64,000 nt of DNA from contig JAQFVV010012394.1 of NCBI GenBank assembly GCA_028023455.1, positions 19,918,353 through 19,982,352 of the forward strand, given 5' to 3'. This document shows positions 11,691-24,175 of the stretch, one piece after another. Positions within the stretch are counted from its first letter, which is position 1. Each line of letters starts with the position of its first letter. The DNA is from Epiperipatus broadwayi. Its lineage: Eukaryota; Onychophora; Udeonychophora; Euonychophora; Peripatidae. A program made the position numbers and the translations under genes. The notes beneath the pieces were generated by a model that was given only the letters and a program-made list of their open reading frames with translations, did no database searches and was not told where the DNA came from.

Positions 11691-13739
11691 TTGACTGATG
11701 TTAAAAATTGTATAGATGGCATGTGGAAGATTTGCTGTTGCTTCCCTTTATTTTGTATTTGTACAATGCTGTTGGTTATTCATTGCATAATAATGAATAA
11801 TCAAAATCTATGAAAACCATACCAAATAATATTTGAAAATGCCTCTTGTAGGTCTGTATACTATTTGGATTCCTATGCAAATATCGCTACAGGATCACAC
11901 AACATAAGTATGTACATAAACATGCAAACAAAATTTGGGATACAAATCAGTTTTCCTTGAGCATGAGTGGGATTCAGGTCACATTTTTGACCCCAAAAGG
12001 TCAACATTGTAGGTACTGAATGTGATGAAAAGAGTGAATGGCAAAGGAGGCATGATATATTTAGCAATTCTCATGTAATCAACAACAACAACAACAACAA
12101 AAAAAAAACAGCATACAATTTTCTACAAAGTGGAATATTTAAATTACCAATTTACATAAATTAGCATGCAATTTAAATTGTGTGACCATCCTGCTGTTTA
12201 CTAATGCTATGATTCTGGCTTCATTGGCAAAAGCATCTAGAGCAAATTTTCTATAATCATTACGGAATAATATTTTCTTAAACCAACTTCCAAAATACTA
12301 GTACATATACTATTTAAGTGGAGTTTGACCTAAATATTAAATACAATGAAAGTTCTAACAAATATTTTTTTCTGGATTCTTTGTGGGTTCATGCACCCAG
12401 ACTCAACTGCACCTAAATCTCACAAACGGGCTGAAATATCATTTCTATCTTGAAATCATGCTCTATGTAAGCATGAAGCATCCCACAAGGCAAATATAGT
12501 CTTATAAAGATTTAATATCAGTCGGATTTAAACATAGATTTTAAAAAGGAAATAATACATTTCACAAAAAATTAAATCAGAACCCTCCCCCCCATTGATA
12601 ATAGCCATGGATTCTTTTATCATACATACCTACCTTAACAAAAATCTTTAATAAAAGTCTAATCCTATCCCTAACCCTTGCTCTCTGCACTCCCTCCCCC
12701 TTTGAGTAATAGACTATGAACAACTGCAAAAATAGGCTGGAATCTGGATTTATCCCTAGCACTGTTTACAAAATTAAATTCCTCCAAACAGGATGTCAGT
12801 CATTCTATTATGGGGAATCTTGAGCATCCTTGTCTACACACCTTTCCCAGCACCAATACTTCTACAAAAGAGCTTCAGACAAGCCAGAACATAGCTCTAT
12901 ATTCCTTGAGCACCAAAAGACAACAGGACATCAATTTATTCCCTCCTATGCAACATTCAATTCATGGAAAGAAATGATTCAAAAAGAAAAATAAGGCAGG
13001 CTTGCTATATAATATGAATATTATCAATCATAGAGATTCATCCTTCTCTCTCCAAAAAAATTGATGCTCTAATTTAAATATTTAACATTGAATTTAAATA
13101 AATTTAAATCTTTTCAACTATATACAATTACATTCATCTTTCCATTATTATTCTATTTCATCTTGCTACGAATATGAGAACTAACAACAATATCACTTGA
13201 TATTATAACATCCTTATTCGCATATTTCCACAAGAGAATTGCTCTTGAATATATGAAATCTATTACTCTTGACAAAGATCTATGTACTATAGAGTTTCTT
13301 TTATTGGAAGATAGTAATAAAAAATTAGAAAGATTAAAATATGTGTCAAAGAAGAAAAAGTATATGATAATAATGAAAGTAGAAATTGGAAATAATTTGT
13401 TTCAAGCATCAGGGAAAAGTAGATTGATTAATTAGAAAAGAGGGAAGATTTTCTTTTAGAGTTTGTGGAAAGATGAGGTCAATTATGCCATTTGGTTTGC
13501 AAAGAAATTGTTAGAAAAGAAACAAGTCTATAATTAGAAAGAGACTAGGATGTAATTATGTAGTAAGTATAAATTAACTCTTGAAAGATGGGGGAGGGAT
13601 TTAAGTAAATATAAAGTGTAAGTTGTATATGTGCATGCAAATAAATAAATAAATAGATCATTTGTAATATTAATTTTACTTCACTTTTATATGTAATTAT
13701 TTTGCATACATATGTACATATATGTAACTAAGTATATGA
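11691..13739. other. Anonymous stretch, partly less AT-rich
   Basis: It holds an (AAC)n run at about 12080-12102 and a pyrimidine-rich piece at 12580-12710 (CCCTCCCCCC, CTCCCTCCCCC). A 60-codon ORF at 13253-13435 has no recognisable similarity and is probably chance. No gene is supported. Confidence 0.4.
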
Positions 13740-14003
13740 TTATAAATCAATTGTCTCTTCACCTTTTCTTCTAACTTCACAAAGTCCAATAATATCCCAT
13801 TTAATATAAGACATTTCTTCTTCTAATTCTTGCAATCTTCTTTCACTTGAAAGTGATCTGCAGTTGTAGGTACCTAAATAAAAAATTGTCAACAAATGGC
13901 AGCCTGGGCCTGCAAGCAGGGAATTCTTAGCACTTTCCACCTTCGGGTCTCCAACCGCTGCCTTGGTTGGTGACTTTACAGCTTCCTGGGAAATAAGGGG
14001 CAT
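13740..14003 (-). pseudogene. RTE endonuclease N-terminus in inverted 5' segment
   Basis: The minus-strand reading contains TYNCRSLSSERRL, then KWDIIGLCEVRRKGEE, which match the first two blocks of an APE-like endonuclease (asparagine-bearing strand, then the catalytic glutamate in the SEVRRKG-type block). Here the C in LCEV replaces the usual S. About 45 codons upstream (from MPLISQEAV) are probably 5' UTR or leader. This is the only place in the window where the 5' end of the RTE element can be seen. Confidence 0.8.
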
Positions 14004-14298
14004 GATTTATTTTTGTCTGTCATAATTGTATAATTATTAGAAAATATTTATCATTTACACATACATTCATTCTGCCTTATCAGGCAACTGACAAGAAAGA
14101 TCATGGTGTTTCTTGATCTTAAACTCAGAGGTAAAAAGCCAATAAACTCATCACACTGGCCAATGCATGTTGGTGAGCAGCCCATCCATGTTCATATACT
14201 ACATGAATAATCACATAGTAATAACAGTTGTAACGATAAGAACGTATGGAGTGGACATTAGGATTTTGCCCTGCTCGGTTCCTTTAAGGCCTCCAAGA

Positions 14299-16930
14299 GG
14301 ACATGTACTCTATTATAAAAGCACAAATATTGGAAATACAATGGAGTAGAATTCATTATAAATAAAAAATGGAAGAACAACATTGTTGAGATTGATGGTG
14401 TATCGGACAGAGTGGCAAGATTAGTTATACAACTTAATAGCAGATACCAAATGCAGGTAATTCAGGTTTATGCCCCAACAAGTTCTCAAAGTGATGAAGT
14501 AGTAGAAGATTTTTATATGGATGCACAAAAAGCTTTTGATCAGAGTAAACAACATTTTAAAATTGTTATGGGGGACTTTAATGCTAGAATTGGTAAACAA
14601 ATGAAAGATGAAAGTGCTGTAGATAATTTTGGTTATGGTAATAGAAATGAGAGAGGACATAGACTTGTGGAGTTTGCAGAAAAAGAAAAACTTTATATTA
14701 TGAATTCTTATTTTGAGAAAAATGTTAAAAGGAAATGGACATGAAAGCATCCAAATGAAGGTACAGAGAATTGGATTATATTTTGACTAACAAAAAAATA
14801 CACATTTCAAGATTGTAATGTTCTTAATAAATTTAACACAGAGTGATCATCAATTAGTAAGATGTAAGATATGTGTTAATGCAAAGCTAGAGAGACAAAA
14901 ATTAATACGAAAAACAATATTTACAGTTGATATTCTTAATCTTCAGAAACATTCTAATGAATTTAAATTAGAACATACAAATCAGTTTCAAGCATTAGTA
15001 GATTTTGAACATGATTCAGATTTAAATGAAATCAATATGAAAATAACTGATACACTTTTAAAAACTGCAACAAAGATAGCTGGTAGAAAAAAGCAGTAAT
15101 TGACCAATAAAATTTCTACTGAGACTAGAGAATTTATGAAGAAAAGAAGGAATATGAAGATATACAAAAATGATGCATTAAAAAGAATTGAATATCTCAA
15201 ATTTTGTAAAATGGCATGGAAAATAGTTGAAAATGATATAAGAAAGTATAACTGTGAACTAGCAAGAAAAGCTGTAGAAGAACATAAAAGTCTCAAGAAT
15301 GTAAAACAACATTTTGGTATTGGTAGGAAATTTATATCTGCAATAAGAAAAAAAGATGGAATTATTACTAAAAAGAGAGATGACATCATGAAATGGGTAG
15401 AAGACTTTTATTAAGAATTATATAGTAATAAGGAACAAGTACCTCCTATATCTATTACATCTTCAGAATTGCCCAGAATTTTAAATGAAGAAGTGAGATA
15501 TGCAATTAAATGTATGAAGAAAGGAAAAGCTCCAGGTAATGATGGAATTATAATTGATATATTAAAAGAAGCAGGTGAAGAAATAGATTTTTTTTAGCAA
15601 ATTATATACCAAATGTCTAAATGATAAAGATGTACCAGATGATTGGAAGAATGCAGTATTAATATTAATATTTAAAAATGGTGATAAAGAAAATATTACA
15701 AATTACAGACCCATCAGCCTTTTATCAGTTTTATACAAAATTTTTACCAAGATAATTACAACTTGTCTACAGAGAACATTGGATTTCCACAAACCAATAG
15801 TACAAGCTGGATTTAAAAGTGGTTTTAGTACAGTAGATCATATCCAGGTATTGAGAGAAGTTATAGAAAGGACAAAGGAATATTAGTTGTCATTATGCTT
15901 TGGATTTGTAGATTATGAAAAGGCATTTGATTCTATAAACATTTCTTCAGTGATTAAAGCATTGGATCATCAAGGTATAGATTCAGGATATTGTCATATT
16001 TTAAAGAATATTTATAAAAATGCAACAGCAACAATTAGATTACATAATGATACTGGAAAAATCAACATTGAAAAAGGTGTAAGACAAGGTGACTCCATAT
16101 CTCCAAAACTTTTTACAGCAGTGCTGCAAGAACTATTTTGTGGATTAAAATAGGAAGCTAAAGGAGTGAAAGTAAATGGAGATTATTTAAGTCATTTAGA
16201 TTTTGCAGATGATGTATTGTTTTTGCAAATAATGCTTTAGAGCTGCAGGAAATGTTGCAGGAGTTATCAGATAAAAGTAGGACTAAAGATAAATGTTAAA
16301 AAGACTAAAGTAACGTTTAATGGATTTTCTCAAAGTATGATGATCACGATGAGTTAGAAGAAGTTAACAGTTACAAATACCTTGGTCAGATTATTAATAC
16401 AGATGAAAAAATAATGGATGAAATTAATCATAGAATTAAACTTAGTTGGAGTGTTTTTGGTAAAAATAACTTGATACTAAAAGGAAATATGCCTATGTGT
16501 TTGAAAATGAAAGTTTTTAATAAATGTGTTTTACCAGTTCTTACTTATGGATCTGAGAGTTGGACACTTAATAGAAGAGCAATACAGAGACTTCAGATCA
16601 CTCAAAGAAGTATGGAGAGATGCATGTTGGGAGTAACAAGAAAGGATCGAAAACACAATATATAGGTAAGAGATCAAACAGGTGTTATTGACCTCATTGA
16701 AAAAATTAAAAGACTGACATGGAGTTGGGCTGGACATATTTGTAGAAGAGATGATAATAGATGAACAACTGAAATCTTAAACTGGATTCTAAGAGATTGT
16801 AAAAGACCCAGAAAGAGACCACATGTGAGATGGATGGATGAAATAAAGTGTGCAGGGATGATGTGAAGAAGAGAAGCTAAAGATCGGAGGAGATGGATTG
16901 AATTTGGAGAGACCTTCATCCTGCAGTGGA
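14299..16930 (+). pseudogene. RTE endonuclease-RT ORF, many stops and frameshifts
   Basis: It begins with GHVLYYKSTNIGNT, then IINKKWKNNI, VQVYAPTS-type and GDFNARIG endonuclease blocks, then the same RT domain as the other copies. Breaks seen: stop at about 14742 (W to stop), lost bases near 14765, stops at about 15098, 15413, 15883 and 16152, a T-run disruption near 15590, and damage at the FADD motif near 16205 (one base lost). The RT core AGFKSGFST and VDYEKAFDS is still readable. The ORF cannot be functional. It supplies endonuclease sequence that is missing from copies 1 and 3. Confidence 0.88.
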
Positions 16931-16948
16931 TTGATAATGGTTGATGAT

Positions 16949-17390
16949 TTATAGTACTCATCACTAAAAATGCACTTACCTTTACGATATAAAGATAATC
17001 ACTTCATTATGCATTTGTACATATGTATACAAAATAATTAAATAAATTCATGGTGAATTAGGAATGCTAAATGCATAGTTAAGAAAAATTTGCAATGGAA
17101 TTTAGAAAAACAAGAAATAGAAGGAAGTAATAATATTAGAGGTATATGAAAATGATAGAAATTGGTTAAAAACAGTGAATGAAGGTGAGACACAAATACA
17201 AGGGATAGAAATAAATTGAGGAGACTTATACTATAAAGATGGATGAGTGTTTTGTTATAAGTGCAAGAAAAATAGAAGTGGAAAATAGAAAGAAACAAGA
17301 TGGGCTGTAGAAGTGAATTAAAATGAATATTAAAAATAAGAATATTTTAGTGATATTATTGCTGAATAAGATATATCTGAAAACCCAAAA
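16949..17390. other. Anonymous stretch
   Basis: A-rich on the plus strand, with no recognisable element apart from the poorly supported possibility that it is 5' of the LINE debris that follows. Confidence 0.4.
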
Positions 17391-18320
17391 GTTACTTAAA
17401 TAAGGTTACTTTATAAGAAAAAACCCCAAAAATTTGGATAATTATAGACTAATGGTAATATATAATGTGAGATATGTTATTTGTACAAATTATTAAAGAT
17501 AAGATTGTATATTAGATGGAAAGCAATATTATTAAAAATGAAATATATGGTTTCAGAAAGAACATGGGAAATAATGACTTGGTTTTAATCCCAGCAATAG
17601 AAATCTTTTATAAAATAGATAATTCAAAATTATTTTTTCAAGAGTTTTCTTCACCCTGTTAGAGAGTTTTCTTCATTCTGTTAAAGAGCTTTGTTCACAC
17701 TGTTCCATAGGCACCTATTATAAATATTAGTTCCAAACTTACCACTAATGAATATTTCAGAAATTAGACTTGATATATGGATATAATAACATTTTTATGT
17801 ATTGTTCATTGATTATTCAAGCTGAGTAGAATGAAGAGAACCATTCCTGAAAACATGTGAAATGTAAACAGAAAAAGGTGTAATGATTTGTTGGAAATTG
17901 CTTTTTTCAATACAGAAAAAATATATTAAAGAATAATAAGGGAGAATTTGGAAGAGTCTGAAAAAGATAGATAGATCTCTGATTAGAGACATCCTCTATG
18001 TGTTTAGGACACAGAATTCAGAGATTGCTTACAATTAATAGATATCGCTAAAGAGTTTCAGAACTGGAGAACTAATGCAGGTTATACTTTAAATGTATTA
18101 TCTTTTGCTGATATTGTTCTTTTTGCAGAATATGAGTTGTGGATTTTGGAAAAGCAAATAATATCAGGCTTAGTAATGATATATAGGAAATATTAGTGAT
18201 GGAAGATGAATATTGAAACTGTTGACAATTATACTTATTTAAGTATTTTATTAACCATTAATGGAAGAAAAATTTTGAGCAACGTATAGCTTAGTTAATT
18301 TATCATCTTGAAAATGTAAA
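17391..18320 (+). pseudogene. Old RTE-like LINE reverse transcriptase debris
   Basis: Fragments in shifting frames: NLDNYRLMVIYNVRY at about 17433-17480 corresponds to the NYRPISLLNVRYK block. YGFRKN near 17550 corresponds to AGFRKG. FQNWRTNAG then LSFADIVLFAE at 18060-18135 corresponds to the catalytic FADD region with one D missing. KMNIE and VDNYTYL at 18200-18240 correspond to the post-catalytic block. The order and spacing fit one decayed RT that has suffered small insertions. It is not obviously the same family as copies 1-3. Confidence 0.65.
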
Positions 18321-18559
18321 CTGATTTAAATATTTTTATCAGATAATAATGCAACTTAAAATTCACTTAAGCACATTCACCCCATGTGGTGGCTAGTTGG
18401 ATGTCTTTTGGCATAATGGTGGCCTATTTAGCACGGATAGCACACAAGTTGGTATCTTTCAAACAAACCAAGAATGCTTCACTGGCTTTTTAAAATGCCA
18501 TTATGGTAGAGCTTTGGAAGTGGACATTGGTCTAGAAATTGTGGCAAATTTCATAAACT

Positions 18560-19500
18560 AAACATTAGAAGGACAATTTATAGATCAGAAGTTCATATTC
18601 TTTTGGTAATGATGGATTTTTCTAAGAATTATGGTTCTGAGGGTATATATTAATGGGATTTTGCTTTATACCTCCAGTAGCTGGGTCATTTTTACAGGAA
18701 GTCTTAAATAGTCATTTGTGTATGTGAAGCCTTTCCATCAATAGAATTACAAATGAGTTTCTTTATGTAGGCCATATTAATGAACTTAAAGTAACATAGG
18801 TAATAGTACAACATAGATTCCACTGTGACTTTTCTGCATTTAAGAAGATAAAAATTCCATAGTGATATATCTTCTTTGAACTAAATCAAGGAGTAAGACA
18901 TGGATTTTCCATCAACATTCTAACATAAAGATATTGGTATAAAGATATTGGTAAAAGTACAATAATAAGATCAAAAGAGTATTCAGTATTTTTTTTTTTT
19001 TTTGTTTCCAGGATATGGTATTGAATCCACTCTTGTTAAAACACTTCTATAGATTGAGTATTTGAACCAAACTGACCACGACAGACTTTTATAAAGTATG
19101 TACTCTAATTATGAGACTAGTTTTCATACAGGGGCAGTCCCCCATTTGCATTGTAAAGATTAATGTAATGGAGTGGAAAGTTTGAGAAAGGAATAATATA
19201 TCATATGGAAAAGAACCAAGGAAAATGATATGCTCCAAGAGCAAATAATCACAGACATAACAGATGTCTCTATGGTGATGATTTAATACTGGATAATAGA
19301 TACAGGAAATCACCATTTTTTTTTAGAATTGAGAAATTTCCAAGATGAAATCAGATCTGATGTGCTATCTTGTAATTCCTGGTGATAAATGTGAAGTAAT
19401 CAAATGAAACTTCTCTACTTTTAAGATTTTAAATGGTTCACTTTCATCTTGCTAATGGTCTGGAATTGATTGTTGGTACTGAATAATATTTGCAACCTAA
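18560..19500 (+). pseudogene. Possible second LINE RT relic
   Basis: ELNQGVRHGFSIN at about 18876-18915 resembles the QGVRQGD-S block of LINE RTs, and CLYGDDLIL at 19267-19293 resembles the YADD catalytic block. The distance between them (about 380 bases) is larger than the usual 200, so an insertion must be assumed. No other block is secure, so two unrelated chance matches remain possible. Confidence 0.35.
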
Positions 19501-21114
19501 AGTTACTTCATACTCAGTATACACCCAACAATGGCTAAATGATGGACTAGTTCCCTGATGCCTAGAAAGACATTTTTTTCAATGACCAATATAACACAGA
19601 ACAGTAAAATAAGTAGCTTGAAAGTGATAGAAAGGCTTCCAAAATATGCCAAAGAGAAATAGTATGATATCCAATCCATGCTACAAAAATTTTGTTAAAA
19701 TTAATTCTAGCTAAGATCTGAATTCATTGGTATCATTTTAATGCTTCCTTGTCTGCAGATAGCCAAAACTCACACACACACATCAAATTATGAAGGAAAT
19801 TGAGTTTGTGAAATTTTATATGAAGGAAATTAATAATTAGTTTTTTTGATACATTATCTGTTATATAAGTGAGTATGAGATTGTGTAAAAAAAAAAAATT
19901 AATTGAAATAATTCAGAAAGATAAGAGTATTTAAGTTTCTAACTATTATAAGCAATGTGAGATTGTATATAAAAAAATTAATTGACAATTGGGAGAGTTT
20001 GGCTGAATATTTTAAATGTTGATCAGTGATTTGGTTATTCTCCAAGATGATGGGAGATGTAGCTGATATAGTTTTAAGTTAGTTGAATTTCTATTTGTAC
20101 TAATTTTATCTGTCCAACAATACGCGTTATGGGTTGTCTAATATGTATTTAGTATGTTAAGTTGTTTAACCTGAAAGAAAGTTTACATAATTAGTTCATA
20201 GACTATGCAATAAGAAATAACACTTTATAATTGCAGGTGGTAGTTGATGTTTTTTAGAATAAAATAGATTTATTATTTACCTTTAGATGATTAATGGTCC
20301 ATTATTCATCAATAGCTATTTTTTCCTGCAACTTTAAGGGAGGTCAATCTCTTCATCTATGAGATATAGTATAGTTTGTTGTTAAAATAAAAAACACTAG
20401 TTATTTTAGATTAAAAATTGGAGATTTTATTTCCTTTTACATCAACTTTTCAGTTCACTTAAGTAATTTTTTTCTCAATTTATATTGCTCTTTTCGCTCT
20501 CACAATTTACGGTACATTCTTTTCTTAATACCTTAATGGATGAATCTACTAGCAAAATAATACTAGTCAATTTTTCCAATTAAACACATGACTTTGACTC
20601 CAATTAAAGCATCAGTGCTTTACATCATTATAATAAAACAAAATTTGATAGACCTATAATCTCAATAATTGGTCATTTTACAAATGTTCTCTTCATTGTT
20701 GTATCCATATAAAAATCACTTCATTTCTAATTGAATCTTCTTACTCTCTATTAAGTTTTGCACTAACTTTACATATCATATTTTTTGAAATTCTTAGCAG
20801 CTGTTTGACCATTATTTCCAATTTATTATTTTAATGATTAACCATAATGCTGAATTATATTCTCTAATCTTTTGTTTGTTAGAAATATAAGTTTACAAAT
20901 GAAAAACATTCGTAAAAAAATAATTAAATTTTGCAAATACAGAAATCCATAATCAGAACAAAGACTTTTGTCTTTTTTTATAATTATTGATAAAAATTTA
21001 ATATGAACAAAAGATATTTCTAAAACCTGAATGAATTCTTGAATATTACTAAAAGGATCAAAATTCTATTTTAAACTTCTATTTGTAATTGTTTAAAAAC
21101 AAAAGAATCCATTG
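19501..21114. other. Anonymous AT-rich stretch
   Basis: No ORF above 60 codons and no repeat family that I recognise. A short CA run lies at 19769-19782. Confidence 0.45.
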
Positions 21115-21462
21115 CCAGCCTTAGTAATCAATCAATGTATGCAAGAAGGTTTGTGTATAAAATCACTATCTAGTGCCTATTTATCCAACATATCCAGACT
21201 AATTTTTAGTTTGTGGCTTTCATCAGTAAGCAGCACTTACATGCACTGCTTTGAGATCCAAGGCTCCTCACTGATGAAGTCCACAAGCTAGAAACTAGTC
21301 TGTGGATATTGGGTGCATAGGCACTAGATAGAGATTTTATGCACAGACCTTCTTGCATCTGATAATTAAAGTTTGCACTGGGTGGCACTACTTTATGGAG
21401 AGCTTGCGACTGTTGTTACAACTTATGTAAACATAGGAAATGGTAATTATGTGATGTTTTAA
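21115..21462. repeat. Fold-back family F, short palindromic copy
   Basis: Left arm about 21121-21228 and right arm about 21268-21378 are inverted copies of the ATGCAAGAAGGTTTGTG, CACTATCTAGTGCC and CCAGACTA blocks. The right side runs on to the family end GTAATTATGTGATGTTT at 21444-21460. The loop holds GCACTGCTTTGAGATCC. Confidence 0.8.
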
Positions 21463-22619
21463 TTATTAAAAGTGACAAAAAAATAACTGCTATGATGTGC
21501 TTTTCTGTTATTACATTTTTCTTGACTTGTTTAAAAATAAATATTTTCAAATATAATGTGAATTTAATCATAAATATTTTTATTTTAATATTTTACAAAT
21601 ATTTTGCAAAAATAATCATAAATGTATAAGAAAACTACGGAAAATATACAATTTTTCTTTTCAAAGTGAAACAAAAAGTGAACATTTGCAAGAGCTCTTT
21701 CAAATGCTCTTAGCATTTGAGAATAAACAAACTAATAATGAGTGAAACTGTTGGCTCAGTTTTTCCAAAGTTCTCTGTATGATATTGACATCTTCACATT
21801 TTTTTAAAATTAGCAAATCAGTACATATTTTAGTCCCAATTCAGAAAACAAATACTACAAATAGCTGAGAGTGGATTTAAGCCCAAATGAGTGAAATAAG
21901 ACATATCTACCATATTACACAAATTGCATAAACATAAAAACATTTGAATATCTTTATTAAGAAAGTTTCAAATGATTTCATTTTCATTTCACTTAATATC
22001 AATAATAAAGCTATTACTTATCAATCTTAACTGGTAAGGCACAATATAAATGTGAAACCTATTAAGAATGTTATTCCATCATCCAATCTTCTCATACTCA
22101 TGGTATTATATTTTAATCACTAAGCATAGTACAATTTTTATTGAACTCAGATTGATTGTTATCAGTCAATACTTCACAAGCAAATTAACACAAATAATTA
22201 AAGCCACTTGGAAATGTTCCAATAATCCACATTTAATCTCTAATCACAGCATTTGCATCTGGAGAAGTCAATAAATTAATAAAAACTTATTACAGCCATT
22301 ATCATATAGTGTAGCATATACCAATACTATAGCCATGCTGTAGAAAAGCTTAATTATATTCTAATAACTCATTCAGTCATACAATATATTTTCTAACAAA
22401 TATTGTGATAGTACCATTTTAAATTAATGAATCTACAAAAGTATTTTCAGGATTTTAAAATCCAGAGAAGTATCTCTTAGAGATATTTCTTACCATTATT
22501 ATTCTTCATTGTTTATGTAGGCCACTTTATTCCTCAAGTATTTTTTTTCTATCTTGGATATACACCTTTCAGTCTCAGCATATATTGATCATTTTTACAT
22601 ATCTACCAGGTGTTTAAAT
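21463..22619. other. Anonymous AT-rich stretch
   Basis: Only short chance ORFs. No recognisable element. Confidence 0.45.
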
Positions 22620-23880
22620 AACTTTAGTAGCTGTCAGATCTTCCATACATGTGAAGAAGCATCATCTGTTGTAAGGAAAAGATTAGCTGGTGATAATAAT
22701 TTAAAAACCAGAGCTCTTCCTACTGATAGTATAATGGAACTATTAGCATTCTGCATAAAAACAACCTCCTTCTAATATAACACAGAATTATTCCACAAAA
22801 TCAAGGAACGGCTATCACCATTGTCACCCCTAATTAGCAATATTTACATAGAACTTGAAACCACAGTCATAAAAACTACTCCAAATCCATCTAAGATTTG
22901 GCTTCACTATGTGGATGATATGATACATTTGTTGTATGGCCACATAGTGAAGCACTACCACAAACTTTCTGGAAACACATCAACAACATATCCTCTTCAA
23001 TTAAATTCACAATAGAATCAGAACAAGAACAAAAATTGGAATTCTTAGATGTTCTCGTGACAAGACTCCCTCATGACAAAATTAGAACTAATCCCTCATG
23101 ACAAAATTAGACTACAGTTTACTGAAAACTCACACATACAAGAAAATATCTTGCCTATATATATATAATTATACAAGAAACACAAAACATGGAGTTATAC
23201 TATCACTATGGAACAGAGCAAAAGAAGTTTGTTCAGAAATCAGTGATTTGGAAAAAGATCTATATAGAGCAAACTCTTATGAAAAAATGGTTATCTATCA
23301 GCTGTTATTAAGAAACCTTAAGTAGACATCAAAAAGAAACATCAAAAGAAAAATACAATTATTGGTACTGTAGTATACCCATATATTTCAAAAATAGGCA
23401 ATTAAGGAAAATATACAATAAGTATAGCATCAGTACAGCTTTTCTGAGCCATACCACACTATGAAAAATTCTAACAGCTACAAAACCTAAACTTGAAGTG
23501 CTGAAAAGAAAAAATTGCATCTATAAAATACCATGTGAATGTAGAAGAACATATATTGGTGAAACCCATTGTCCCATTGAAAAGTACTTGCAAGAACACA
23601 CTGATGATTAGAAGAGAGAAAACAGATATGTCTAAGGTAGAAGACCATGTATGTTGCCAATGAACATATGTTCAATTGGGAAAATACAAAAATATTGGAT
23701 AGAGAAGAAAAGATACAAAGAAGAAAATTTAATGAAACTGCTCACATAACAATGGCAAACAATCCCACAGGCCAACCTGGTGTGACTATACATAATGTAT
23801 GGAAGCCCCTAGTCAACTTTGCCCTTAGGAAAAAGTGGAGAAATCAAAAGGAACTTCATAGATAACTATATGAAATTTTT
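22620..23880 (+). pseudogene. Penelope-like element: decayed RT plus GIY-YIG endonuclease
   Basis: Penelope-like elements encode a telomerase-related RT followed by a GIY-YIG nuclease. In order: EASSVVRKRLAGD (22650-22690); SIMELLAFCIKTT (about 22725-22767), the block before the RT active region; LSPLSPLISNIY at 22815-22850; the catalytic YVDD at 22908-22919; EFLDVLVTR at about 23040-23065; KTHTYKK, then SLWNRAKEVC at 23110-23230. The GIY-YIG part follows: CIYKIPCECRRTYIGET at 23516-23566, then FNWENTKIL and RRKFNETAHI at 23668-23745. At least four frameshifts or stops separate these blocks, so it is inactive. The N-terminal part of the protein is missing or unrecognisable. Confidence 0.85.
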
Positions 23881-23884
23881 ACTG

Positions 23885-24175
23885 AAGGTTGCCTTTGGCA
23901 GGATGGCTCAGTTGGTTAGAACATTACCTTAAAATTTAATACTCAAGAATCTGAGGGTCCAGGTTTGAATCCCATTCTATTACCATCCCTGGTCAGGCCA
24001 GAAACATCTGAAGAAGGGGGAGAATAATACCTCTCAAAATGTGCATATAATAACCTGTTTGATGTAATATTACTAACAGCTGAAGGTATTTGATGTAATA
24101 TTACTAACAGCTGAATGTATTTAGAATATTATAATAAAGTTAAATATTTCTAAAGACATTTGATACTCAGATTAT
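23885..24175 (+). repeat. tRNA-derived SINE (family C), near the Penelope end
   Basis: The A-box-like GGATGGCTCAGTTGGTTAG at about 23903 and the B-box-like GGTCCAGGTTTGAATCCC at about 23957 are spaced as in a tRNA with a variable arm. A body follows with AGAAGGGGGAGAATAATACC and ATTACTAACAGCTGAA, then TATTTAGAATATTATAATAAAG. A second, more diverged copy is at 43615-43830. It starts a few bases after the Penelope relic and may have inserted at its 3' end. Confidence 0.75.
24061..24121. repeat. 31-bp tandem duplication in SINE tail
   Basis: A 31-bp unit beginning GATGTAATATTACTAACAGC occurs at 24061 and again at 24092, with one difference (GAAGG to GAATG). Confidence 0.9.

Larger units (their letters stand above)
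13740..16948 (+). mobile_element. RTE-clade LINE, copy 2, decayed, with inverted 5' part
   Basis: The 3' three quarters (from about 14299) read on the plus strand. The 5' part (13740 to about 14298) is on the minus strand. In element order the minus segment ends with a KGEETIDL string, and the plus segment starts with GHVLYYKS, the next expected region. The two halves are therefore consecutive in the element but one is flipped. This is the signature of twin priming, described for mammalian L1. The 3' end has TGATAATGGTTGATGATTT, with the GAT tail almost lost. Target duplications were not identified. Confidence 0.85.

Noticed and set aside
11604-11813. Small Cys-rich secreted protein (69 codons)
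   Set aside because: It overlaps a tRNA-SINE-like segment on the other strand, has no signal peptide or family match that I recognise, and is within chance ORF length.
13253-13435. 60-codon basic ORF
   Set aside because: No similarity, no neighbouring exon signals that I could support, length within chance expectation.
13740-14003. Separate host gene on the minus strand with an endonuclease-like N-terminus
   Set aside because: The sequence joins exactly to the start of the plus-strand RTE remainder, so it is the inverted 5' end of the same LINE.
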